Source: CBCPMX01 sp965120355
Lineage (GTDB): Bacteria; Bacillota; Clostridia; Oscillospirales; Oscillospiraceae
DNA: 41,164 nt
Reading direction: 5' to 3'
NCBI GenBank assembly: GCA_965120355.1
Contig: CBCPMX010000187.1
Location: 1-41,164 of the forward strand
Shown: in pieces, positions 1 through 8,205 of the stretch
Position numbering within the stretch: position 1 is the first letter of the stretch
Layout: each line of letters begins with the position of its first letter
Translations under genes and position numbers: made by a program
The notes under the pieces: generated by a model
What the model was told of the DNA's origin: nothing
Databases searched by the model: none
Seen by the model: the letters and a program-made list of their open reading frames with translations, nothing else

Positions 1-10
1 TTATTTGTGT

Positions 11-86
11 TGGAGCGGGTGACGAGGCTCGAACTCGCTACCTCCACCTTGGCAAGGTGGCGCTCTACCGGATGAGCTACACCCGC
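11..86 (-). tRNA. tRNA-Gly (GCC)
   Basis: Read on the minus strand this is a complete 76-nt cloverleaf. The 7-bp acceptor stem GCGGGTG/CACCCGC is fully paired, the anticodon loop is TTGCCAA (anticodon GCC), the T-loop is normal, and the 3' TCCA end is genome-encoded. It is the last of three tRNAs transcribed from the promoter at 300-328; the cluster may continue beyond the window edge. Confidence 0.97.
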
Positions 87-91
87 ATCGC

Positions 92-167
<76 letters not shown>

Positions 168-199
168 ATATGGCAGGGGGCTGCGTAGCAACCCCCTGA

Positions 200-276
200 T
201 GGCGACCCGGATCGGGCTCGAACCGACGACCTCCAGCGTGACAGGCTGGCGTTCTAACCGACTGAACTACCGGGCC
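200..276 (-). tRNA. tRNA-Asp (GTC)
   Basis: A 77-nt cloverleaf on the minus strand with anticodon loop CTGTCAC (anticodon GTC). The acceptor GGCCCGG pairs with CCGGGTC, with a G-U at position 2, and the 3' GCCA is encoded. It is promoter-proximal in the tRNA cluster. A short GGGGG/CCCCC hairpin (about 176-198) separates it from tRNA-Phe and may help 3' processing. Confidence 0.97.
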
Positions 277-299
277 AAAGCACCGTGTGATGCTTGGAT

Positions 300-328
300 A
301 TTATATACGGTGACAGCGGATTTGTCAA
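300..328 (-). promoter_or_regulatory. Consensus sigma-A promoter of the tRNA cluster
   Basis: On the minus strand, TTGACA (323-328) and TATAAT (300-305) are both perfect and separated by 17 nt. An A-rich stretch lies just upstream, resembling an UP element. It begins 10 nt after the M50 protease stop codon and fires into tRNA-Asp, tRNA-Phe and tRNA-Gly. Confidence 0.93.
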
Positions 329-337
329 ATCTTTTTT

Positions 338-946
338 TCAAGTTTTTCTGAAAATTTTTGCAGGGAAGGTTTGACCCTGTGCTGCATGTTCTGCGTGGGA
401 TGCCCCCATAGCACGCAAAACAACCCATCCGGCCAGCAGCAGCGGCCAAATTCCCAACCGGAACCACCAGGAGGCGGCTGCCGCGCCCAGAATCAGAAAC
501 GCCATGGCGCCGCCGGCGGCAATGGTGGTGATCACGGCGCTCTCCTCCGGGCAAGTGAAGCGCTCCGCCAGGGCTGCCAGGGCACGGCCCCCGTCCAAGG
601 GCCAAATAGGCAGTAAATTAAACAGACCCAGGCCCAGAGACACCACTGCCGCCGTTGGCCAAACCCGCCGCAGGCAGGCGAACAGCACCAGATTTGCAGC
701 CGGTCCTGCCAGGGCGCAGAAAAATTCCTGCCCATAGGGGAGCGTATCCGTTTCCAGTACTGCGCCCATGGCCGTCAGCCGCAAGCGGTGAATGGGCTGA
801 CGGTACAGGGCCAGAACTGCCAGATGCCCCAGTTCGTGAAGCCCTGCCCCCAGCAAAAATGCCGGCAGCAACCCGCCGGGATCCACGCAGTATACCGCTG
901 CCAGGACGAGAATAAAGCCAGGCGTGACCTCAAATTTACTGCCCAT
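338..946 (-). CDS. M50 (site-2 protease) family metallopeptidase
   Basis: A multi-pass membrane zinc protease of about 200 residues. HELGH, inside a hydrophobic segment near residue 37, is the HExxH zinc motif. NLLPIWPLDGGR near residue 110 matches the second-half metal ligand motif of M50 enzymes such as SpoIVFB. I place the start at the ATG of 944-946 because GGGGAGG lies 6-7 nt upstream; an in-frame ATG at 976 lacks a comparable site. The gene overlaps the end of the small membrane-protein gene by 11 nt, so the two are translationally coupled. The substrate is unknown. A SpoIVFB-like role in sporulation is possible but not shown. Confidence 0.85.
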   Translation of the reverse strand: MGSKFEVTPGFILVLAAVYCVDPGGLLPAFLLGAGLHELGHLAVLALYRQPIHRLRLTAMGAVLETDTLPYGQEFFCALAGPAANLVLFACLRRVWPTAAVVSLGLGLFNLLPIWPLDGGRALAALAERFTCPEESAVITTIAAGGAMAFLILGAAAASWWFRLGIWPLLLAGWVVLRAMGASHAEHAAQGQTFPAKIFRKT

Positions 947-1202
947 TGCCGGCCTCCCCGTCTGAGATTGCGTCATACAGGTCGGAAAACGCCGCTACTA
1001 CCTTTTCTCCTTCGGCCACGGATTGCGTGAATTGAGAGAAGGCGGCCCGGGCTTCTTCGCCGCCCAGCAGTACCTGCCGGGCCTGCTCCAATGCCGCCGG
1101 AGCCCAGCAGCGTGCCGCCAGGGCCGCCAGGCAAAGGACGCCGCAGATGATCAGCCGCGGCAAAAACAGATCCACCGGTTCCTTGTCACGCCGGTATCCC
1201 AT
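936..1202 (-). CDS. Small single-pass membrane protein upstream of the M50 protease
   Basis: About 88 residues: a charged N-terminus, one hydrophobic segment (LIICGVLCLAALAARCW), then an amphipathic region rich in A, E and Q, probably extracytoplasmic and helical. I do not recognise the family. Its position before an M50 protease recalls the spoIVFA-spoIVFB pair, but it is far shorter than SpoIVFA and has no LytM domain. AGGAAGG lies about 11 nt before the ATG at 1200-1202. A GTG at 1221-1223 would add 7 residues but has no good ribosome site. Confidence 0.6.
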   Translation of the reverse strand: MGYRRDKEPVDLFLPRLIICGVLCLAALAARCWAPAALEQARQVLLGGEEARAAFSQFTQSVAEGEKVVAAFSDLYDAISDGEAGNGQ

Positions 1203-1286
1203 ACCATCACATCCCTTCCTCACACTCTATGGCCCGTCCCCGTTCAATATGCGCAGAAACAGGGAAACAAAAAATACAAATGGCTC

Positions 1287-1315
1287 TTTTCACCGGCGCT
1301 TTTTTCGTGTATAAT
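1287..1315 (+). promoter_or_regulatory. Probable promoter of the lepB operon
   Basis: TATAAT (1310-1315) is preceded 17 nt earlier by TTTTCA (1287-1292), a 4/6 match to the -35 consensus. It lies about 85 nt before the lepB start, in the gap between lepB and the divergent M50 genes. Confidence 0.6.
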
Positions 1316-1398
1316 GAATTCTCAGGTTTACGATGTGCAGATTGCGCCGGCGCGGACCGCCGGACCGGCGCACGTCCATTCGGAAAGGATTGAAAGCC

Positions 1399-2118
1399 AT
1401 GTCCAATGAAACGAACAGCGGCCGCAATTTTGACGCGGAGCTGGACGAGATCAAAGAGCTGCTGGACCCCGCCGCTGCGCAGGAACCGGAGCCGCTGCAG
1501 CCTGTCCAGCGGGAAGAACGGAAGGACCAGAGACCTGCCCGTGCAGGACGCTCTGCCGGAGAAGAAAAGAAACCTGCCAACTATGCCCTGGATTTCTACA
1601 ACTGGATCCATGATTTGGCGGTTTGCCTGACCTTTGTGACCATCTTTTTTGTGTTCTGCATCCGTCTGGTGGGCGTGGTCGGTGTGTCCATGACTCCGAC
1701 GCTGCTGGAGGGGGATCATGTGGCGCTGCTGAGCAATTTCTTCTACCATGACATTAAAAACGGCGACATTGTGGTACTGCGGGTGCCTTCTTATGACGAG
1801 GATCAGGCCATTGTCAAGCGCGTCATCGCCACGGAGGGCCAGACAGTGGATATCGACTTTGATGCCGGGACGGTGACGGTGGATGGGGTGACGTTGGATG
1901 AACCCTATATCAATGAGCCCATGACCTGGCCTTCCTATTATATGACGTGGGAATATCCGATTACGGTGCCAGAGGGCTGTATTTTTGTCATGGGCGACAA
2001 CCGCAACCACAGTACCGACAGCCGGGATCCCAGCATTGGTATGGTGGATACCCGTTATGTATTGGGGAAGGTGATCGCCACAGTGTGGCCGCTGAACCAG
2101 ATCGGAGTTGTGAAATGA
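1399..2118 (+). CDS. lepB: Type I signal peptidase
   Basis: Membrane serine protease that removes signal peptides from exported proteins, 239 residues. A charged cytosolic N-terminus of about 70 residues precedes one membrane segment (about 73-95). The catalytic Ser97 sits in GVSMTPTL, the general-base Lys140 in IVKRVIA, and GDNRNHSTDSRD (about 199-210) is the conserved box E. The ATG at 1399 is chosen for the upstream GAAAGGA; more upstream frame has no homology. The last codon overlaps rbgA (ATGA), and the lepB-rbgA-rnhB-yraN order is typical of Firmicutes. The long acidic, Pro/Glu-rich N-terminal extension is more than the minimal family member needs. Confidence 0.96.
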   Translation: MSNETNSGRNFDAELDEIKELLDPAAAQEPEPLQPVQREERKDQRPARAGRSAGEEKKPANYALDFYNWIHDLAVCLTFVTIFFVFCIRLVGVVGVSMTPTLLEGDHVALLSNFFYHDIKNGDIVVLRVPSYDEDQAIVKRVIATEGQTVDIDFDAGTVTVDGVTLDEPYINEPMTWPSYYMTWEYPITVPEGCIFVMGDNRNHSTDSRDPSIGMVDTRYVLGKVIATVWPLNQIGVVK

Positions 2119-2996
2119 ATATTCAATGGTACCCCGGGCACATGACCAAAACGCGGCGGCAGATGGAGAGTGACCTGAAGCTGGTGGATGCAGTCTGTGA
2201 GCTGCTGGATGCCCGCATTCCATATTCCAGCCGTAATCCGGACATCGCTTCCATCTGCGGCGAGAAACCCCGCATGATTATTCTCAATCGTATTGATATG
2301 GCGGACCCTGCCGAGACAAAGCGCTGGGCGGCCTATTTTCGCAGCCAAGGCCATGTGGTGGTGGAGACGGACTGCAAAAGCCGCAAGGGCATCAACCAAT
2401 TTGCTCCGGCGGTGCGGGAGCTGCTCAAAGACAAACTGGAGCGCTATGCCGCCAAGGGACAGGTGGGCCGGACGCTGAAGGTGATGGTGGTGGGGATCCC
2501 CAACGTGGGAAAATCCACATTTATTAACCAAGTGGCAAAACGCAAGGGCGCCAAGACAGAAAACCGCCCCGGTGTCACCCGCGGCAAACAGTGGGTAGTG
2601 GTGGACGACGGCCTGGAATTGTTGGACACTGCCGGCATCCTCTGGCCGAAGTTTGAGGATCAGGAAGTGGGCATGAAGCTGGCCTACACCGGCGCGGTGA
2701 AGGACGATATCCTGGACATGGAGACGCTGGCCTGCGGCCTGTTTGAACGGCTATGGCAGCGGTACCCTGACGCAGTGCGCGAACGCTATAAAATCGATCT
2801 GCCACCGGACGCCAAGGGCTATGAACTGCTGGAAGCGGCGGGCCGGAAACGGGGCTTCCTGATGGCGCGGGCGGAAATCGACACGGAACGCATGGCCCGC
2901 GTCCTGCTGGAGGAATACCGCAGCGGCAAGCTGGGCCGGTTCACCTTTGAGGGACCGGAGATCTGTGCGGAGGGGGATGCGCCATGCCAGTCGTAG
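2115..2996 (+). CDS. rbgA: Ribosome biogenesis GTPase RbgA/YlqF
   Basis: Circularly permuted GTPase that helps late assembly of the 50S subunit. Motifs appear in permuted order: G4 as NRID (58-61), then G1 GIPNVGKS (127-134), G2 within GVTRGKQW, and G3 DTAG (171-174). The N-terminus MNIQWYPGHM is the family signature. Length is 293 residues, as usual. The ATG overlaps the lepB stop by 4 nt, and the 3' end overlaps rnhB by 13 nt, so it is part of a coupled operon. Confidence 0.96.
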   Translation: MNIQWYPGHMTKTRRQMESDLKLVDAVCELLDARIPYSSRNPDIASICGEKPRMIILNRIDMADPAETKRWAAYFRSQGHVVVETDCKSRKGINQFAPAVRELLKDKLERYAAKGQVGRTLKVMVVGIPNVGKSTFINQVAKRKGAKTENRPGVTRGKQWVVVDDGLELLDTAGILWPKFEDQEVGMKLAYTGAVKDDILDMETLACGLFERLWQRYPDAVRERYKIDLPPDAKGYELLEAAGRKRGFLMARAEIDTERMARVLLEEYRSGKLGRFTFEGPEICAEGDAPCQS

Positions 2997-3601
2997 ATCT
3001 GTGGGCCATTGAACGCCAGTATTTTGCCCAGGGGCTGTCATGGATCTGCGGCGTGGATGAGGCAGGCCGCGGCCCCCTGGCCGGACCGGTGTGCGCCGCC
3101 GCTGTGATCCTGCCGAAGGAACTGGAAATTCCAGGGCTGAACGACTCCAAAAAACTGACGGACAAACGCCGGCGCGAGCTGTTCGACGTCATCACTGCCG
3201 GGGCGATCAGCTATGGCATTGCCTTTGCTTCTCATACGGAGATTGACGAGGTCAATATTCTCCAAGCTACGTTTCTGGCCATGGAGCGGGCTATGGCCCA
3301 GCTGGAGCCGCGGCCCCAGCTGGCGCTCATCGATGGCAACCGGGAAAAGGATTTTGGACTGCCGGTCAAGACGGTTGTCAAGGGTGACAGCCTGTCGGCT
3401 TCCATTGCCGCCGCCTCGATTCTGGCCAAGGTGACCCGGGACCGGTACATGGAATCCATGGCGGCGCAGTATCCGCAGTATGGATTCGAGATTCATAAGG
3501 GGTATCCTACCAAGCGGCACTACGCCGCCATTGCCGAATTCGGTCCGTGCCCCATTCACCGCCGGACGTTTTTAAAAAAGTTTTATGGCGAAAAACAGTG
3601 A
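2984..3601 (+). CDS. rnhB: Ribonuclease HII
   Basis: Cleaves the RNA strand of RNA-DNA hybrids and embedded ribonucleotides; 205 residues. GVDEAGRGPLAGPV supplies Asp25 and Glu26, followed by DSKKL (54-58), Asp117 in LIDGN, and Asp135 in KGDSLSASI. This is the full catalytic set of RNase HII. It overlaps rbgA upstream and yraN downstream (17 nt), consistent with one translationally coupled operon. Confidence 0.96.
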   Translation: MPVVDLWAIERQYFAQGLSWICGVDEAGRGPLAGPVCAAAVILPKELEIPGLNDSKKLTDKRRRELFDVITAGAISYGIAFASHTEIDEVNILQATFLAMERAMAQLEPRPQLALIDGNREKDFGLPVKTVVKGDSLSASIAAASILAKVTRDRYMESMAAQYPQYGFEIHKGYPTKRHYAAIAEFGPCPIHRRTFLKKFYGEKQ

Positions 3602-3950
3602 AGCTGGCCGTTGGGGGGAAGCGGTGGCCGCCGCATATCTGCAAGAAAAGCACTATGCGCTGGTGGAGACAAACTACCGCAGCCGCTACGGCGAGATCGA
3701 TCTGATCGTACGCAATGCGCAGTATCTGGTGTTTGTGGAGGTCAAGCTCCGCCGGAACAGCCGGTTCGCCAGAGCGGGAGAATTTGTCACCGCCGCCAAG
3801 CAGGAGCGGCTGCGGAACACGGCCCTGTGCTGGCTGGCCGAGCATGAGACGGCTCTCCAGCCCCGGTTTGATGTGATTGAGGTCTATGCTCCGGAGGGGA
3901 CGCAGACCCGGCGCCCGGCGCTGCGCCATATTGAAAACGCGTTCTGTTAA
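3585..3950 (+). CDS. YraN family (UPF0102) putative endonuclease
   Basis: A small protein of 121 residues with the UPF0102 core: GRWGEAVAAAYL at the start, then RYGEIDLI (Asp39) and VFVEVK (Glu52, Lys54). Together these form a PD-(D/E)xK-type nuclease site. The biochemical role is not established for the family; location next to rnhB is common in many bacteria. Start ATG 3585 lies inside the end of rnhB. Confidence 0.92.
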   Translation: MAKNSEAGRWGEAVAAAYLQEKHYALVETNYRSRYGEIDLIVRNAQYLVFVEVKLRRNSRFARAGEFVTAAKQERLRNTALCWLAEHETALQPRFDVIEVYAPEGTQTRRPALRHIENAFC

Positions 3951-4044
3951 GAGGAAAGCATGAAGAGGGAAGCGCTCCACAATTGGCGCTTTGCGCTTCA
4001 CGCTCCGCCCTCTACACTAAAACATGTGAGGTTGTGAAACGCTT

Positions 4045-5529
4045 ATGCAGTATTTGAGCACGAGAGACGCCAGCCTGCGGTTTTCGGCTGCTGAGGCCAT
4101 TAAAATGGGGCTGAGCCGGGACGGCGGTTTGTTTACGCCTGTTCAGTTCCCTGCGCTGTCTGCAGAGGAGCTGCAGACGCTGTGCGGCATGTCCTATCCC
4201 GCCCGCGCGGCATGCATTATGGGCAAATATCTGGATGATTTTACCCCCGAGGAGCTGAGACAGTTCGCGGACTTTGCCTACAGCGCCGAAAAATTTGACC
4301 ATCCCGCCGTGGCTCCGCTGCGGCAAGTGGACGCAAATACCTGGTGCCTGGAACTGTGGCACGGCCCCACCAGCGCGTTTAAAGATATGGCGCTGCAAAT
4401 GCTGCCGCAGCTCCTGTCCGCCAGCCTGAAAAAGACCGGCGAGGAGAAAACCGCCTGTATTCTGGTGGCCACTTCCGGCGACACGGGTAAGGCGGCCATG
4501 GAGGGCTTTGCTGACGTGCCCCAGACCAGAATCATGGTCTTTTACCCGAAGGACGGCGTATCGGACATTCAGAAGCTTCAGATGGTGACCCAGGAAGGGC
4601 AGAACGTGGGCGTTTGCTCGGTGGTGGGGAATTTTGACGATGCCCAGACCGGCGTCAAGCGGATTTTCTCAGACGAACAGATTCGCCGGGAGCTTGCGGA
4701 CCGCGGCTTTTTCCTGTCTTCCGCCAACTCCATCAACTGGGGGCGGATTCTGCCGCAGGTTGTGTACTATGTGTCTGCCTATTGCGATTTGTGCAGCAGC
4801 GGGGCTGTGGCTCTCGGCGATCCGGTGAATTTCTGCGTGCCGACTGGAAACTTTGGGAATATTTTGGCTTGCTATTATGCCAAAAAGATGGGCGTGCCGG
4901 TTGGCAAGCTGATCTGTGCGTCCAACTGCAACGACGTGCTGACCGATTTCATCCGGACCGGTATCTATGATAAGAACCGGCCCTTCCACACCACCATGTC
5001 CCCGTCCATGGACATCCTGGTGTCCTCCAATCTGGAGCGGATGCTCTTTGAACTGTGCGGCGGCGACGACCGGCAGGTGCGGGCATATATGGAGCAGCTG
5101 GGTACCGCCGGCCGCTACGAGATTCGCCCGGATATGAAAGCCCGGCTTCAGGACCTCTTCTATGGCGGCTTCTGCGACGAGGAGTCTACCAGCGCCACCA
5201 TTGGCCGGCTCTATGCCAACGGGTATCTCATTGACCCGCATACGGCGGTGGCTGCCAAGGTTTTGGCGGACTATCGGGCGGAGACAGGCGATCAGACACC
5301 GGCGGTGTTTGCCTCGACGGCCAGCCCGTATAAGTTCTGCGACAGCGTGCTGGAGGCCATCGGCCAAACGCCGGTGGAAAACAGTGTGGACCGCATCGAT
5401 CAGCTTCAGGCCGTCTCTGGCGTGCAGGCGCCCCGGCGCCTGGCGGCGCTGCGCGGCAAGACCCCGCGGTTTGAGGGCGTGACCGAAAAGGAGCAGATGG
5501 AAACCGTTGTGCTGGATTTTTTGCGGTAA
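4045..5529 (+). CDS. thrC: Threonine synthase
   Basis: PLP enzyme converting O-phosphohomoserine to threonine, 494 residues, cytosolic. The PLP lysine is Lys113 in HGPTSAFKDMA; ATSGDTGKAA is the phosphate-binding loop, and SANSINWGRILPQ is typical of the long (class I) threonine synthases. The 94-nt gap after yraN can fold by nested pairs AGAGGG/CCCTCT and AAGCGC/GCGCTT (3964-4013), but it has no U-tract and no T-box features. The ribosome site is weak (TGAGGT, about 12 nt upstream). No other threonine genes are nearby. Confidence 0.96.
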   Translation: MQYLSTRDASLRFSAAEAIKMGLSRDGGLFTPVQFPALSAEELQTLCGMSYPARAACIMGKYLDDFTPEELRQFADFAYSAEKFDHPAVAPLRQVDANTWCLELWHGPTSAFKDMALQMLPQLLSASLKKTGEEKTACILVATSGDTGKAAMEGFADVPQTRIMVFYPKDGVSDIQKLQMVTQEGQNVGVCSVVGNFDDAQTGVKRIFSDEQIRRELADRGFFLSSANSINWGRILPQVVYYVSAYCDLCSSGAVALGDPVNFCVPTGNFGNILACYYAKKMGVPVGKLICASNCNDVLTDFIRTGIYDKNRPFHTTMSPSMDILVSSNLERMLFELCGGDDRQVRAYMEQLGTAGRYEIRPDMKARLQDLFYGGFCDEESTSATIGRLYANGYLIDPHTAVAAKVLADYRAETGDQTPAVFASTASPYKFCDSVLEAIGQTPVENSVDRIDQLQAVSGVQAPRRLAALRGKTPRFEGVTEKEQMETVVLDFLR

Positions 5530-5535
5530 ACACCT

Positions 5536-5865
5536 GTGAAGCGTTACATTGAGACGTCACGGCTGCTGCTGCGTCCCTTCCGGAGAGAAGACCGGGCGGT
5601 CCCGGCAAAAGAGGTTGGCTATCTCCTGCACCGGAATCACCGCAGGCAGGGCCTTGCCAGTGAAGCGGTGGAGGCAGTGGCTGAAGCCTGTTTTGCCGAT
5701 GGAAACCGGCTGGTGTTGGCAGAGGTGTATGCGTCCAACACAGGGTCCATGCGGATGCTGGAAAAGCTGGGCTTTGTCCGGGAGGGCATCACCCGCTGTG
5801 CCGTACAGCATTGCGCTTATGGCCTGATGGATATGGTCAATTATTATAAAGAAAAGAGCGAATAA
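5536..5865 (+). CDS. GNAT N-acetyltransferase, internally shortened
   Basis: It begins like RimJ/RimL-type acetyltransferases (ETSRLLLRPFRREDR) and ends with the expected acetyl-CoA loop and C-terminal part (HRRQGLASEAVEAV, then SNTGSMRMLEKLGFVREG). Only about 109 residues are present, whereas this subfamily is usually 160-180. The missing segment is the central beta-strand region between residues about 20 and 25, where the reading frame jumps from EDRA straight to EVGYLLHRNHRRQG. I read this as an in-frame internal deletion, so the protein is probably inactive. It starts with GTG 7 nt after thrC, with no clear ribosome site. Confidence 0.7.
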   Translation: MKRYIETSRLLLRPFRREDRAVPAKEVGYLLHRNHRRQGLASEAVEAVAEACFADGNRLVLAEVYASNTGSMRMLEKLGFVREGITRCAVQHCAYGLMDMVNYYKEKSE

Positions 5866-5882
5866 AAGAACGGAGGCGGCGA

Positions 5883-6572
5883 ATGGCGTTATACGCACTG
5901 GGAGACCTGCATCTTTCCTTGGGTACCGACAAGCCCATGGATGTGTTTGGAGGCGCTTGGGTCGGCTATCTGGACAAACTGAAGCAGGGCCTGCGCATTC
6001 TGACGCAGGAGGACACCCTGGTCCTGGTGGGCGACGCCAGCTGGAGTCTGGGGCTGCAGAACGCCGTGGAGGACTTCGCTTTCATCAATGCTATCCCTGG
6101 GAAAAAACTGCTGGTAAAGGGCAATCACGACTATTGGTGGTCCACGGCCGCCAAGTTTCAAAAATTCTGTCAGGAGCACGGGTTTTCCAACCTGGAACTG
6201 CTGCATAACAACTGCTGGTTCTATGGAGATGTGGCTTTGTGTGGTACCCGGGGCTGGTTCTTTGAAGAGGACAAGCAGGGCACCCACGATGAAAAGGTGT
6301 TCCGGCGGGAGATGTGCCGCCTGGAGACGTCGCTGCAGGCGGCAGGGGACCGGGAGAAATTCTGTTTCCTCCACTATCCTCCCCTCTACCGGGGCTATCG
6401 CTGCCCGGAGATCCTGGAGCTGCTGGCCAAGTACGGCGTTCGCCGGTGCTATTACGGCCATCTGCATTCCGACAGCCACAAGCTGGCTGTTCAGGGCGTT
6501 GTAGATGGGGTGGAATATCGGATGGTGTCTGCCGATGCGGTGAATTTTACGCCGGTACTGGTGCTGCCGTGA
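5883..6572 (+). CDS. Calcineurin-like metallophosphoesterase
   Basis: A cytosolic 229-residue phosphoesterase with the complete metal-binding set: GDLH (Asp8, His10), GDASWS (Asp51), GNHDYWW (Asn81, His82), HYPP and GHLHS near the C-terminus. The tryptophan-rich GDASWS and NHDYWW forms occur in an uncharacterised Firmicutes subgroup; the substrate is unknown. A strong GGAGG precedes ATG 5883. It follows the shortened GNAT gene by 17 nt. Confidence 0.9.
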   Translation: MALYALGDLHLSLGTDKPMDVFGGAWVGYLDKLKQGLRILTQEDTLVLVGDASWSLGLQNAVEDFAFINAIPGKKLLVKGNHDYWWSTAAKFQKFCQEHGFSNLELLHNNCWFYGDVALCGTRGWFFEEDKQGTHDEKVFRREMCRLETSLQAAGDREKFCFLHYPPLYRGYRCPEILELLAKYGVRRCYYGHLHSDSHKLAVQGVVDGVEYRMVSADAVNFTPVLVLP

Positions 6573-6622
6573 GGGAAGCGCTGAAAATTTAAAAAAAGTT
6601 GTAGATATTTTCGCCCATATCT

Positions 6623-6630
6623 GCTACAAT
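6623..6630 (+). promoter_or_regulatory. Probable extended -10 promoter of tig
   Basis: TGCTACAAT is a TGn-extended -10 element about 75 nt before the tig start; no good -35 lies at 16-18 nt, which extended -10 promoters can do without. Confidence 0.5.
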
Positions 6631-6703
6631 GACTTAGTTGCACACGTATACAATGGCCCCGCACGGCATGCGGCGGTCAATAGATACAGGAGGAATCGAA
6701 ACC

Positions 6704-8056
6704 ATGAACGTCAAAAGCGTGGAAAAAGCCGAAAATAATACTGCAAAGCTGGTCCTGGAGTTTGACAAGGCTGCCTTCGAGGGCGCTTTGAACCAGGCGT
6801 ACAAGAACAACCGCAAGGACATCTATGTCCCTGGCTTCCGGAAGGGCAAGGCTCCCCGGAAGATTGTCGAGGGGATGTATGGCGCCACCATCTTCTATGA
6901 GGACGCCGTGAATATTCTGTTCCCCGACGCCTATGACGAGGCGGTCAAGTCCAGCGAATTGAAAGTGGTAGGACAGCCGTCCATCTCCGACCTGAATGTG
7001 GAGGACGGGGCGCTGGTGCTGACTGTGGAGACTGCGCTGTATCCGGTGGTTACGCTGGGACAGTATAAGGGCCTGGAAGTGGAGAAGGGCGAGGTTTCCG
7101 TCTCTGAGTCCGAAATTGACGCGGAGCTGGAGCGCATGCGGGAGCGCAATGCCCGGATCTCCACTGTGGACCGCCCCATTCAGAACGGAGACACTGCGGT
7201 CATCGACTTTGAAGGCTTTGACAACGGTGTGCCCTTCGAGGGCGGTAAGGGTGAGAACTACAGCCTGAAGATTGGTTCCGGCAGCTTTGTTCCCGGCTTT
7301 GAAGAGGCGCTCATCGGCGTCAGCGCCGGCGAGGAGAAGGATGTGGAGCTGACCTTCCCCGAGGACTATACGCCGGAGCTGGCGGGCAAGCCCGTGGTCT
7401 TCAAATGCAAGGTGCATGAGGTCAAGGAGACGGAACTGCCGGAGCTGGACGACGAGTTCGTCAAGGACGTTTCTGAGTTCGACACCATGGAGGAGCTGCG
7501 TGCCGATATCCGCAAGAAGCAGACTGAGAGCAAGGAGACCGCTGTGAATTCCGACTTCTCCAACGCCTGTGTAGAGGCCGCTGCCAAAAACATGACCGTG
7601 GACATTCCGGCCTGCATGGTGGAAGAGCAGCTCGACCGCGTCATGAAGGACTTTGAGTATCAGCTCCAGATGAACGGCATGGATCTGCAGAGCTATGCCA
7701 ATATGTTCGGCATGGAGATTAGCGGAATGCGCAACAGCATGCGCTCCGTGGCGGAAAATCAGCTCCGCGGCGACCTGGTGCTGGAGAAGATTGCCGAGCT
7801 GGAGGGCATTGAAGTGTCCGCCGAAGAACTGGAAGAGCAGTATCAGAAGATGGCCGACGAGAACGGCCTGGAGCTGGAGCAGGTGAAGATCTATGTCCCG
7901 GAGGACGAACTGAAGGAGGGCCTGCGCAATCGGAAGGCCGCCAAGGTTGTGACTGACAGCGCAGTGCCCGTAGCGCCCAAGGCCGGCGGGGAAGCCCCTG
8001 CGGAAGAAGCCGCAGAAGAGACAGAGACCGCACCTGCAGAGGAAACCGCCGAGTAA
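6704..8056 (+). CDS. tig: Trigger factor, ribosome-associated chaperone and prolyl isomerase
   Basis: Binds the ribosomal exit tunnel and helps nascent chains fold; 450 residues. The ribosome-binding signature GFRKGKAP is at about 44-51. An FKBP-type PPIase domain follows at about 160-245 (GDTAVIDFEGF, then GSFVPGFEEALIG), then the helical C-terminal chaperone arms. The tail is a low-complexity run of A, E and T, longer than the core needs. ATG 6704 has AGGAGG 9-10 nt upstream. It heads the tig-clpP-clpX-lon-engB proteostasis block. Confidence 0.97.
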   Translation: MNVKSVEKAENNTAKLVLEFDKAAFEGALNQAYKNNRKDIYVPGFRKGKAPRKIVEGMYGATIFYEDAVNILFPDAYDEAVKSSELKVVGQPSISDLNVEDGALVLTVETALYPVVTLGQYKGLEVEKGEVSVSESEIDAELERMRERNARISTVDRPIQNGDTAVIDFEGFDNGVPFEGGKGENYSLKIGSGSFVPGFEEALIGVSAGEEKDVELTFPEDYTPELAGKPVVFKCKVHEVKETELPELDDEFVKDVSEFDTMEELRADIRKKQTESKETAVNSDFSNACVEAAAKNMTVDIPACMVEEQLDRVMKDFEYQLQMNGMDLQSYANMFGMEISGMRNSMRSVAENQLRGDLVLEKIAELEGIEVSAEELEEQYQKMADENGLELEQVKIYVPEDELKEGLRNRKAAKVVTDSAVPVAPKAGGEAPAEEAAEETETAPAEETAE

Positions 8057-8075
8057 ACCGTCATACCATACCCCT

Positions 8076-8105
8076 TGCCGGAAAAGGCTGCGGCCTTTTC
8101 CGGCA
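8076..8105 (+). terminator. Perfect 13-bp hairpin after tig
   Basis: TGCCGGAAAAGGC (8076-8088) pairs exactly with 8093-8105 across a TGCG loop. No T-run follows, so it may stabilise the tig mRNA 3' end or attenuate rather than terminate fully. Confidence 0.65.
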
Positions 8106-8118
8106 GTATCAAACTTCC

Positions 8119-8143
8119 GTCATGATGGAAGAAACGTCATGAC
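8119..8143. repeat. Inverted repeat in the tig-clpP gap
   Basis: GTCATGA (8119-8125) and TCATGAC (8137-8143) form a dyad with an 11-nt spacer. An alternative pairing CTTCC (8114-8118) with GGAAG (8127-8131) excludes it. The dyad sits about 65-85 nt upstream of clpP and could be an operator. It matches neither the CtsR nor the CIRCE consensus. Confidence 0.4.
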
Positions 8144-8205
8144 ACAGGAATATTTCCCTATGGATATGGTTAGAATGTTTCATCCCGATGAAAGGAGACA
8201 TTACC

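Noticed and set aside
1207..2223. A 338-residue minus-strand frame opposite lepB
   Set aside because: lepB motifs on the plus strand are unambiguous; the minus frame is H/R-rich shadow text.
3951..4044. T-box or threonine attenuator before thrC
   Set aside because: The gap is only 94 nt, with no T-box sequence, no specifier stem and no run of Thr codons; only weak nested pairing is seen.
5883..6572. Phosphoesterase as a threonine pathway enzyme because of the thrC neighbour
   Set aside because: Only generic metallophosphoesterase motifs are visible; nothing ties it to phosphohomoserine, and a degraded GNAT gene separates the two.
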